Origin: Hypericum androsaemum
Taxonomy: Eukaryota > Streptophyta > Magnoliopsida > Malpighiales > Hypericaceae
Assembly (NCBI GenBank): GCA_963995505.1
Contig: OZ023186.1
Coordinates: 12,531,570-12,595,569 of the forward strand
DNA: 64,000 bases
Reading direction: 5' to 3'
The first letter of the stretch is position 1; each line of letters begins with the position of its first letter. Positions 47,020 to 55,969 of this stretch are shown piece after piece. Both the position numbers and the translations under genes were made by a program. The notes below the pieces were generated by a model. That model had not been told where the DNA came from and searched no databases. It was given only the letters and a program-made list of their open reading frames with translations.

Positions 47020-47632
47020 TGATATGAATCAAATCTGCAAGAAGCCCAAATTAATTAATAATTTCATTTATGAGATTTTTGAGTCTGTTTAGGAAGACAA
47101 TTATGTGTTGATTTCATTTTCTAGTAGTTCTAGTCTATTTAGGAAGTCTATTATATGAGAATTTTGTTTCTTTAAGAGTTCAAGTCTGTTAGGAAGTTGC
47201 TTATGTGATAATCACATTTTTTAGCATTGCTACGAGGACTAGACTAGATTTCCTTATTAGTTTCCTATTTTAAGTCATATTTAACTAGTTAGAAGTTTAA
47301 TTTCATTAGGAATCTTTTGTAACAATCCGCCTATATATAAAGGCATTATTAATGAGAATGGGAAGAATTTTTTGGATACAAAAATGCGGGCTTTGCTCTC
47401 TTGGTTCTCTGGAACTGTTGGAACACAACGAAGTGATTCTGTTCGCGTTCACCTTAGACTTATCAAGTAGATCTACATCACCATTTGTGGAGTCATCACC
47501 AAATCGAGGTTCTTGTTTCCCTACAGCAGCGGGTCGAAGTTGTTCATACCGAGGTTTTTGCAAAGGTACAAACAACGGGTCAAGATTTCCATCAATCTGA
47601 ACGTAGATAGATCTGGCTTCTGCATGGATTCA
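47020..47632 (+). repeat. LTR of composite D (plus strand)
   Basis: About 613 bp starting TGATATGAATC. It contains TATATATAAAG (47332-47342). The right end stops at GCATGGATTCA next to array sequence and lacks the final ~17 bases expected from its homologue (GGATCC...TTCACATCA), so it is slightly truncated or diverged. Unlike the other families its coding continuation (NDMNQICKKPKL...) has no TRARA motif. Confidence 0.7.
47332..47342 (+). promoter_or_regulatory. TATA box in the composite D LTR
   Basis: TATATATAAAG about 290 bp from the LTR end, in a position comparable to the TATA boxes of the other LTRs. Confidence 0.6.
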
Positions 47633-49113
47633 TTGCCTTTTCTTGCCTTATCTTTCATTTTCTTTCATTTTCTTTCCTTTTCTTGCCTTATCTTGCCTTA
47701 TCTTTCCTTTTCTTGCCTTTTCTTGACTTATCTTGCTTTTTCTTGCCTTATCTTGAACTTTCATTCCTTATCTTGCTTTTTCTTACCTTATGTTGCCTTT
47801 TCTTTCCTTACCTTGCATTTTCCTTGTCTTTTCTTTCCTTATCTTTCCTTTTCTTGCCTTATCTTACCTTTTCTTTCCTTTTCCTTGCCTTTTCTTTCCT
47901 TTTCTTGCCTTATCTTGCATTTCTTGCCTTTTCCTTGCCATTTCGTTCCTTTTCTTGCATTTTCTTGCCTTTTCCTTGCCTTTTATTGGATTATCTTTCC
48001 TTTTCATTCTTTTTCATGCCTTTTCCATGCATTTTCTTTCTTTTTCCTTGCCTTTTCTTGCCTTATCTTTCCTTTTCTTCTTTTTGCTTGCCTTATCTTA
48101 CCTTTTCTTGCATTTTCTTGCCTATTCTTGACTTATCTTGCCTTTTCTTATCTTTTCATGCCTTATATTGCTTTATCTTGCCTTATCTTGCACTTTCATT
48201 CCATATCTTGCCTTTTCTTACCTTTTTTTGTCTTTGCTTGCCTTTTCATGACTTTTCTTTCCTTTTCTTGCCTTTTCCTTGCCTTTTCTTGCCTTTTCTT
48301 GCCTTATCTTTCCTTATCTTGCCCCAACTTTCATTTTCTTTTCTTTTCTTGCCTTTCCTTCCCTTTTCTGGCCCTATCTTGCCTTATCTTGCCTTTTCTT
48401 GCATTTTCTTTCCTTTTCCTTGCCTTTTCTTTCCTTTTCTTGCCTTATCTTACCTTTTAATACCTTTTCCTTGCCCTTTATTTTCTTTTCTTGCCTATTC
48501 ATACCTTTTCTTGCGTTTTCATGCCTTTTCTTGCTTTTTCCTTGCCTTTTCCTTGCCTTTTTCTAGCCTTTTATTTTCTTACCTTATCTTTCCTTTTCTT
48601 GCATTGTCTTGCCTTTTCTTACCTTTTCGTGCCTTTTCTTGCCATTTCTTACCTTTTCATGCCTTTTCTTGCCTCTTTATGCCTTTTCTTGCTTTATCTT
48701 CGCTTTTTTTGCCTTTTCTTGCTTTTTTCTTGCCTTTTCTTACCTTATCTTGCCTTTTTCTTGCCTTTTCTTTCCTTTTTTGTCTTTTCTTGCCTACTAT
48801 TTTGCCTTTTCTTGCCTTTTCCTTGCCTTTTCTTACATTTTCTTGCCTTTTCTTGCCATTTCTTTCCTTTTCTTGCTTTTTCTTGCATTGCCTTTCCTTT
48901 TCTTGCCTTTTCGTGCCTTTTCTTACCTTATCTTACCTTTTTTTGCCTTTTCATGCCTTTTTTTGCCTTATCTAACCTTTTCTTGCCTTTTCTTGTCTTT
49001 TCCTTGCATTTTCATGCTTTATCTTGCCTTATCTTTCCTTTTCTTTCATTTCCTTTCCTTTTCTTGACTTTTCTTGCCTTATCTTTCCTTTTCTTACCTT
49101 TTCATGCCTTTTT
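47633..49113 (+). repeat. 10-bp pyrimidine-rich minisatellite array, block 5
   Basis: Same unit and polarity, bounded by composite D and by the TTTTT duplication of element E (49109-49113). Nothing else is visible. Confidence 0.95.
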
Positions 49114-49868
49114 TGATATGAATCCCGTCAGGAACTCGCACCAACTCGGACCGTCTACTCTAGGATGATGGTTGATCTTGACCCGTCGCTTTGCGCCTTG
49201 CACCGAACCTTAGTGTTGGTTAACTTTGACCCGTAGCAATGGTGAGAATGCGAACCTTGATCTTGAATCGAATACGCCACAAACAGAGATGGGAATTCTG
49301 TTTGATAAGTACAAATGCCCTAGCTAATCAATCCAGCCCGCAAGAACAACCAGAGTACCAAAACTCACGAATTTTCTTATGCCAAAAAGTGATCCTTTAT
49401 TGAATTCGTGGCCCTCCTTATATAGAGGTTAAAACTGAACTGGATAGACTCCAAAGTCAACAAGATAAGTTTTGAAGAGCTCCAAACTTATCATACTACT
49501 TAAACTAGTTCTAAAAACGAATGTTTATCCTAAGAATTGTTAAACACATTCATTATCCACTATTGGATAACTCTTATTCCGAAGAAGTTATAAAAAGTTT
49601 GGATAACTCTTATTCCTAAAAAGTAGGAATCTTGGTTCTTCTCCTTTAGGCATCCAAAATAACTCCAATAACGTGCATGGGCTTTGCATGGACGTCCACG
49701 GGCTTACACGAACTGGTTGTAGTCCAAATCCCTTGAATTAATCCGTTGAGCTTAGCTTGAAGCGTGAGCTCAGCTTGAAGCATCTTTGCTCTTGCTCTTG
49801 TGATTGGTCCAAGTGGAACTCGAACTGGTTGTGGGTCTAGTAGCTCCATAGCGGACGTGTTCACATCA
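49114..49868 (-). repeat. Element E 3' LTR
   Basis: 755 bp. Includes the coding tail (LGPITRARAK motif; stop at 49646-49648), a TATA complement near 49418 and an 18-bp duplication (GAGCTCAGCTTGAAGCGT-like, about 49748-49783) not present in element G. It differs from the other E LTR at several positions (for example near 49161, 49231 and 49594). Confidence 0.93.
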
Positions 49869-50737
49869 TTCCCCCTCTCTTGAAAAGGATTTGCCCTCAA
49901 ATCTTCACCTACATCAAACGGGCTTAAGTCAGCAACATTAAAAGAAGCACTTACATTATACTCACCCGGCAGGTCAAGCTTATAAGCATTGTCATTGATG
50001 CGCTCTAAAACTTGGAAGGGACCATCCCCACGAGGTAGCAACTTTGAATGCCATTGCGCGGGAAACTGTTCCTCCCTCATATGCAACCAAACCCAATCAC
50101 CAGGCTCAAAGACAACTTTGTGTCGCCCTTTATTCGCTTGTCTTGCGTAGTGCTGCGTTCGTTTCTCAATGTTCATTCTCGCCTTCTCATGCAACTGCTT
50201 GACAAATTCATCCTTCTTCTCCCATTCAAGATAAGCCTCCGGATCAGAACGACCTACAAAGGAAGGTATTTTTAACTTGATGCTTCCCAAATTATCATTC
50301 CCTCTTCGCCTGGCCTCCCTAGGTTGGCGTTCATTCCTCAACCTCCTAACATTCCTTCTGGAGCCTACGTCCTCATCAAAGTCAGACTCATCTCCACTCA
50401 TTCCTCCCATAGGTGCTAGTCTTCTTTGGGCATGAGGTATGCCTCGTGGTTGTTGGCTAGCACGTGAATTCTCTATGATATCTAGGCGTTGGTGTATTTG
50501 CTCAACCTCCGCTCTCATCATTTGTTGGAGCTTCCCTGTTAAGGCCTCCACAAATACCTTAGGGTCAACGTTGCCCCAAGCTCCTTCTCTTTCTCCTTCG
50601 TTTTCTTGAGATATGTTGCACTCTTGCCTTTTTCCTCTCGTGACACTCTTGTTGGTTCTTGCGGAGCTAGTAGAGATTAGCTTGGCCTTCGCACACTTTA
50701 GTTGCCGAGTCCTCTTCTTTCTTCTTCTTGCTTTCAT
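49646..50737 (-). CDS. Element E fused Gag / integrase C-terminal protein (363 aa)
   Basis: One open frame. Residues ~1-55 are a basic extension read from former leader DNA. The aligned position of the usual family start codon is ATA, so the in-frame ATG at 50735-50737 is the only obvious start. Then comes Gag N-terminal sequence ([37 protein letters not shown]), joined at about residue 176 to the end of integrase ([31 protein letters not shown]) and the LTR-encoded tail with LGPITRARAK. The join (50212-50220) lies in AAGAAG shared by both parental sites. No enzymatic residue remains. Expression is unknown; it may be a relic, a packaging aid or an interfering protein. Confidence 0.7.
   Translation of the reverse strand: MKARRRKKRTRQLKCAKAKLISTSSARTNKSVTRGKRQECNISQENEGEREGAWGNVDPKVFVEALTGKLQQMMRAEVEQIHQRLDIIENSRASQQPRGIPHAQRRLAPMGGMSGDESDFDEDVGSRRNVRRLRNERQPREARRRGNDNLGSIKLKIPSFVGRSDPEAYLEWEKKDEFVKQLHEKARMNIEKRTQHYARQANKGRHKVVFEPGDWVWLHMREEQFPAQWHSKLLPRGDGPFQVLERINDNAYKLDLPGEYNVSASFNVADLSPFDVGEDLRANPFQERGNDVNTSAMELLDPQPVRVPLGPITRARAKMLQAELTLQAKLNGLIQGIWTTTSSCKPVDVHAKPMHVIGVILDA
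49869..49881 (-). other. Element E polypurine tract
   Basis: TTCCCCCTCTCTT on this strand is AAGAGAGGGGGAA on the element strand, directly at the 3' LTR boundary. Confidence 0.88.
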
Positions 50738-50991
50738 TCTTGCCTTCGCTTCTATCTTCTTGCTTCACGAAATTGCACTATCCAATACTTCTAGTCCTAC
50801 TTGAATTCTGATTATACTAATCTTACTTGAATTCTGACTTCTTTTTTTTTCTTTTTTTTTGATCAGAATACACGACTTAGAACACTAAAGTCACGAATCT
50901 GAAATACCAAACTACTACGGAAAAACAAATCAGAATACTAGAATTAAACAAAGCGTTAAACAAAAGGATAGAAGGCCTAAAGTAGAGCCAA
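50738..50991 (-). other. Element E leader (shortened)
   Basis: 254 bp between PBS and the ATG. It is much shorter than the ~580-660-bp leaders of A, B, C and H. It lacks the stretch ending in the TACTAAC...CAG motif, with the phrase GAGAGGAAAAAGGCAAGAGTG running straight into the former start region (about 50610-50640, inside the extended frame). No gene seen. Confidence 0.65.
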
Positions 50992-51004
50992 AGCTCTGAT
51001 ACCA
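50992..51004 (-). other. Element E primer-binding site (initiator tRNA-Met)
   Basis: AGCTCTGATACCA on this strand, two bases from the LTR at 51007. Confidence 0.9.
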
Positions 51005-51006
51005 AA

Positions 51007-51761
51007 TGATATGAATCCCGTCAGGAACTCGCACCAACTCGGACCGTCTACTCTAGGATGATGGTTGAACTTCACCCGTCGCTTTGCGCCTTGCACCGAA
51101 CCTTAATGTTGGTTAACTTTGACGCGTAGCAATGGTGAGAACGCGAACCTTGATCTTGAATCGAATACGCCACAAACGGAGATGGGAATTCTGTTTGATA
51201 AGTACAAACGCCCTAGCTAAGCAATCCAGCCCGCAAGAACAACCACAGTACCAAAACTCACAAATTTTCTTATGCCAAAAAGTGATCCTTTATTGAATTC
51301 GTGGCCCTCCTTATATAGAGGTTAAAACTGACCTGGATAGACTCCAAAGTCAACAAGATAAGTTTTGAAGAGCTCCAAACTTATCATACTACTTAAACTA
51401 GTTCTAAAAATGAATGTTTATCCTAAGAATTGAAAAACACAATCATTATCCACTATTGGATAACTCTTATTCCTAAAAAGTTATAAAAAGTTTGGATAAC
51501 TCATATTCCTAAAAAGTAGGAATCTTGGTTCTTCTCCTTTAGGCATCCAAAATATCTCCAATCACGTGCATGGGCTTTGCATGGACGTCCACGGGCTTAC
51601 ACGAACTGGTTGTAGTCCAAATCCCTTGAATTAATCCGTTGAGCTCAGCTTGAAGCGTGAGCTCAGCTTGAAGCATCTTTGCTCTTGCTCTTGTGATTGG
51701 TCCAAGTGGAACTCGAACTGGTTGTGGGACTTGTAGCTCCATAGTGGACGTGTTCACATCA
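51007..51761 (-). repeat. Element E 5' LTR
   Basis: 755 bp with the same 18-bp duplication in the coding tail as its partner. Its orphan tail frame can be read into the neighbouring array on the complementary strand, which is fortuitous. Confidence 0.93.
51289..51317 (-). promoter_or_regulatory. Element E LTR TATA box and polyadenylation signal
   Basis: CTTATATA (51310-51317) and TTTATT (51289-51294) are the complements of TATATAAG and AATAAA, in the same order as in the other LTRs. Confidence 0.65.
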
Positions 51762-52681
51762 TTTTTCCTGCCTTTTCTTGCCTTTTCCTTCATTTTCTTG
51801 CCTTTTCTTTTCTTTTTCTTGCCTTTGCTTGTCTTTTCTTACCTTATCTTATCTTTTCTTTCCTTTTCTTGCCTTTTCTTGACATATCTGTCATTTCTTG
51901 CCTTTTCATGCCTTTTTCAAGCTTTTTCATACCTTTTCTTGCCTTTTCTTGCCTTATCTTTCCTTTTCTTGCCTTTTTCCTGCCTTTTCTTGCCTAATCC
52001 TTCCTTTTCTTGCCTTTGCTTGTCTTTTCTTGCCTTATCTTCCCTTTTCTTTCCTTTTTTGCCTATGCTTGACATATCTGTCCTTTTCTTGTCTTTTCTT
52101 ACCTTTTCATGCCTTTTCCTTGCCTTTTCTTGCCTTATCTTTCCTTTTTTTGCCATTTCTTACATTTCTTACCTAATCTTGCATTTTTCTTGCCATTTCT
52201 TTCCTTTTCATGCCTTTTCCATGCAGTTTCTTTCCTTTTCTTGAATTTTCTTGCCTATTCCTTGCCATTTCTTGCCTTTTCCTGCCTGATCTTGCCTTTT
52301 CTTGCCTTATCTTTCCTTTTCTTGCCTTATCTTGCCTTTTCTTACCTTTTCTTGGCTTTTCATGCCTTTTCTTGCCTTATCTTTCCTTTTCTTGCCTTAT
52401 CTTGCCTTTTCTTTCCTTTTCTCGCCTGATCTTACCTTTTCTTGCCTTATCTTTCCTTTTCTTTGCTTTTCTTGCATGATCTTACCTTTTCCTACCTTTG
52501 CTTGGCTTTTCATGCCTTTTCATGCCTTTTCTTACCTTATCTTGCCTTTTCTTGCCTTTTCATGCCTTTTTTTGCATAATCTTTCCTTTTCATTCCTTTT
52601 GTTTCCTTTTCCTTGCCTTTTCTTGCCTTGTCTTTCCTTTTCTTGCCTTTTGATGCCTTTTCTTGCCTTTTCATTCCGTGT
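51762..52681 (+). repeat. 10-bp pyrimidine-rich minisatellite array, block 6
   Basis: Same unit and polarity, from the TTTTT duplication of E to the CGTGT duplication of solo LTR F (52677-52681). Nothing else is visible. Confidence 0.94.
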
Positions 52682-53450
52682 TGATGTGAACCTCGGCAGG
52701 AGGCTCACAACGGACCGTGCTACTTTGGATGGAAACAGACCGCAACCCACAAACTCGAGCCTTGCCAGAACCTTGGTTTGGAAGAACCGCAACCCAAGCA
52801 ATGGAATTTCGTGAACCTATGGTCCAAGTCGAATCACGCCACAAACGATGATGGAAGAATCGTTTGATAAGTGAAAAGTTGCGCTCAAGCTTAGCAATCC
52901 AGCAATTAGCAAGAACACACAAGGAGTATCTTAACTCACAAAGAAGGAAATCAATCTCAAAAGTTTGTCCTTTTTATTGCTAGGAGACCTCCTTATATAG
53001 GCTCCAAAGTACCAAAGTATTCCTAAACAAGCTAACTCCTAAAAAGGAGTTCAAAGGCTGGCCAAAACTCTCTTTCCTAATCTAAGGATATTCTGGCCGA
53101 ATTATTCAACTAAATAAGAAATAATCTAAGCAAATAATATCTAATAGAATAACTAATAGCTGCACGTCCTAAACAAGTAGATGCACGGACTAAATAGGCT
53201 GATTCTTCTTGATTCTCCATGTGCGCATGCATCATGAAGTTTACGTGCATGTCAATCTTCCAAAATAGCCTCTATCACGTTCATGGGCTTTGCATGGGCC
53301 TCATGCACGTCCTTGCACTTATACGCACTAGCTTGAGCCCAGACTTCTTGTATTAACCCATTAAGATCTGCTTGAAATGTTTTGGCTCTTGCTCGTGTCA
53401 TCGGCCCAATTGGTACTTGCACTTGATGTGAGTCTTGTAGCTTCACATCA
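52682..53450 (-). repeat. Solo LTR F (element A family)
   Basis: 769 bp from TGATGTGAACC to TTCACATCA with a perfect 5-bp target duplication CGTGT on both sides (52677-52681, 53451-53455) and no internal sequence. This is the usual product of recombination between the two LTRs of one element. It is the inverted equivalent of the element A LTR, with shared GCCTCCTGCCGAGG and GGTTCACGAAATTCC phrases on the element strand. It still carries the coding tail (53252-53447, [11 protein letters not shown]) and TATA and polyadenylation sequences near 52973-53000. Confidence 0.93.
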
Positions 53451-53763
53451 CGTGTCTTGCCTTTTCTCACCTTATCTTGCATTATCTTGCCTTTTCATGC
53501 ATTTTCTTTCCTTTTCTTTCCTTTTCATGCCTTTCCTTACCTTATCTTGCCTTTTCTTTCCTTATCTTGCCTTTTCTTGCCTTCTCCTTGCCTTTTCTTA
53601 CCTTATCATACCTTTTCTTGCCTTTCCTTCCCTTTTCCTGGCCTATCTTGCCTTATCTTGCCTTCTCTTTTCCTTTCCTTTTCTTTCCTTTTCTTGCCAT
53701 ATCTTGCCTTTTCCTTGCCCTTTCTTTCCTTTTCTTGTCTTTTCACGCCTTTTCATGCCTTTT
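53451..53763 (+). repeat. 10-bp pyrimidine-rich minisatellite array, block 7
   Basis: Last array block in the window, about 310 bp, same polarity, from the CGTGT duplication of F to the edge of element G. Confidence 0.93.
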
Positions 53764-54501
53764 TTATATGAATCCCATCAGGAACTCGCACCAACTCGGA
53801 CCGTCTACTCTAGGATGATGGTTGATCTTGACCCATCGCTTAGCGCCTTGCACCGAACCTTAGTGTTGGATAACTTTGACCAGTAGCAATGGTGAGAACG
53901 GAACCTTGATCTTGAATCGAATACGCCACAAACGGAGATGGGAATTCCGTTTGATAAGTACAAATGCCCTAGCTAAGCAATCCAGCCTGTAAGAACAACC
54001 AGAGTACCAAAACTCACGAATTTTCTTATGCCCAAAAAGTGATCCTTTATTGAATTCATGGCCCTCCTTATATAGAGGTTAAAACTGACCTGGATAGACT
54101 CCAAAGTCAACAAGATAAGTTCTGAAGAGCTCCAAACTTATCATACTACTTAAACTAGTTCTAAAAATGAATCTTTATCCTAAGAATTGAAAAACACAAT
54201 CATTATCCACTATTGGATAACTCTTATTCCTAAAAAGTTATAAAAAAGTTAGGATAACTCTTATTCCTAAAAAGTAGGAATCTTGGTTCTACTCCTTTAG
54301 GCGTCCAAAATAACTCCAATCACGTGCATGGGCTTTGCATGGACGTGCACGGGCTTACACGAACTGGTTGTAGTCCAAATCCCTTGAATTAATCCGTTGA
54401 GCTCAGCTTGAAGCGTCTTTGCTCTTGCTCTTGTGATTGGTCCAAGTGGAACTCGAACTGGTTGTGGGTCTTGTAGCTCCATAGTGGACGTGTTCACATC
54501 A
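53764..54501 (-). repeat. Element G 3' LTR
   Basis: 738 bp, related to the 755-bp LTRs of E but without the 18-bp tail duplication. The outer end reads TTATATGAATC where E has TGATATGAATC. It carries the coding tail (54297-54500), TATA complement near 54070 and TTTATT near 54049. Confidence 0.88.
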
Positions 54502-55164
54502 TTCCCCCTCTCTTGAAAAGGATTTTCCCTCAAATCTTCACCTACATCAAACGGGCTTAAGTCAGCAACATTAAAAGAAGCACTTACATTATACTCACCC
54601 GGCAGGTCAAGCTTATAAGCATTGTCATTGATGCGCTCTAAAACTTGGAAGGGACCATCCCCACGAGGTAGCAACTTTGAACGCCGTTGCGCGGGAAACC
54701 GTTCCTTCCTCATATGTAACCAAACCCAATCACCAGGCTCAAAGACAACTTTGTGTCGCCCTTTATTTGCTTATCTTGCGTAGTGCTCCGTTCGTTTCTC
54801 AATGTTCATTCTCGCCTTCTCATGCAACTGCTTGACAAATTCAGCCTTCTTCTTGCCATCTAAGTTAACATACTCATTCGAAGGTAAAGGTGATAAATCT
54901 AGTGGGGTCAGAGGATTAAATCCATACACAAGTTCAAACGGTGAGAATTGAGTAGCAGAATGAACAGATCGATTATAAGCAAACTCAACATGTGGCAAAC
55001 AATCTTCCCAAGCTTTAATGTTATGCTTAATGAGCGCTCTTAACAGTGTAGACAAAGTCCTATTCACAACTTCTGTTTGTCCATCAGTTTGTGGATGACA
55101 AGTAGTAGAAAACAATAACTTGGTACCTAACTTACACCACAAAGTCTTCCAAAAGTAGCTTAAG
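54297..55164 (-). pseudogene. Element G pol, 3' part (integrase end and LTR-encoded tail)
   Basis: From the H insertion point the frame continues with integrase sequence [12 protein letters not shown], the [15 protein letters not shown] segment containing the catalytic Glu, the [14 protein letters not shown] segment and the C-terminal region. A TAA at 54771-54773 (CAA to TAA) interrupts it before [13 protein letters not shown]. The remainder stays in frame to the LTR-encoded LGPITRARAK tail and the TAG/TGA end at 54297. Together with the second part at 61924-64000 this was one gag-pol. Confidence 0.85.
54502..54514 (-). other. Element G polypurine tract
   Basis: TTCCCCCTCTCTT on this strand, identical to that of element E and abutting the LTR. 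Confidence 0.85.
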
Positions 55165-55969
55165 TGATATGAATCTCCGCGGAAAAGATTCACAACTCGG
55201 ACCGTTTGTTACTTTAGAATGGAACAGATCACAACTCACAAGAACTTACACGAACTAAGGCACGAATTTGTACCTCAACCCGCTGCAAGGGCTTCTGAAC
55301 CTTGACCTAAGGTCGTATCACGCCACAAACGGGGATGGAATATCCGCTTGATAAGTGAAGGATAAATTCTAGCCAAGACGACTCACCAGCCTAAGCAAGA
55401 ACAAACGAGTATCAAACTCTCAACTAGCCAATGCTAAGTATTTCCGAATTGTGTGTCTACGTTTTATTGCTAGGAGTCCTCTTTATATAGGCTCCCAAAG
55501 TACCAAAATATTCCTAAACAAGCTAACTCCTTAAAAGGAATTCAAAGGCTGGCCAAAACTCTCTTTCCTATTCTAAGGAGATTCTGGCCGAACTTATGCA
55601 ACTAAACAAGGAATAATATAAGCAAATAATATCTAATAGAATAGCTACTAGTTGCACGTCCAAAACAATTAGATGCATGGCCTAAATAGGCTGATTCTTC
55701 TTGATTCTCCATGTGCGCATGCATCTAGAAGCTTTCGTGCATGTCAAGCTTCCCATTCAGCCTCCAAAACGTGCATGGGCCTCCCTTGGGCTTCTTGGAC
55801 GTCCTTGGTCCTCCACGCACTTGATTGAGCCCAAACTTCATGCATTAGTCCATTGAAATCAGATTGCAACTTCCTAGCTCTTGCTCTTGTCATTGGCCCA
55901 ATTGGAACTTGAACTTGCTTCGAGTCTACAAGCTTGATAGTTGGTGCATCCGTAGGCTTGCTCACATCA
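55165..55969 (-). repeat. Element H 3' LTR
   Basis: 805 bp, TGATATGAATC to CTCACATCA on this strand. It contains the end of the polyprotein (stop at 55744-55746), TATA complement near 55481-55489 and TTTATT near 55463. Confidence 0.94.

Larger units (their letters stand above)
45965..47632. mobile_element. Composite D: rearranged remnants of a divergent LTR retrotransposon family
   Basis: Non-array DNA made of pieces in opposite orientations. Left part (45965-46976, minus): a ~31-bp LTR end (TGATGTGAACC...GGATCCACGC), a short internal region, a reverse PBS at 46662-46674 and a second LTR end starting at 46677. Right part (about 46974-47632, plus): the end of a pol frame ([11 protein letters not shown]), a polypurine tract and an LTR. 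The minus LTR end at 46677-46958 is a diverged inverted homologue of 47340-47632. No target duplication could be identified. It is probably two independent or inverted insertions joined near 46974. Confidence 0.75.
49114..51761 (-). mobile_element. Element E: internally deleted, non-autonomous CRM-like LTR retrotransposon
   Basis: 2648 bp, minus strand, target duplication TTTTT (49109-49113 and 51762-51766). Both LTRs are 755 bp (TGATATGAATC ... TTCACATCA on this strand), with PBS and polypurine tract intact. The internal region retains only gag N-terminus plus integrase C-terminus fused in frame; protease, RT, RNase H and the integrase core are gone. It could move only with enzymes from a relative such as B or C. 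LTR mismatches show it is older than B, C or H. Confidence 0.95.

Noticed and set aside
53377..53886. Frame joining the solo LTR, array and element G LTR
   Set aside because: It crosses three unrelated pieces of DNA and is open by chance because of the array.
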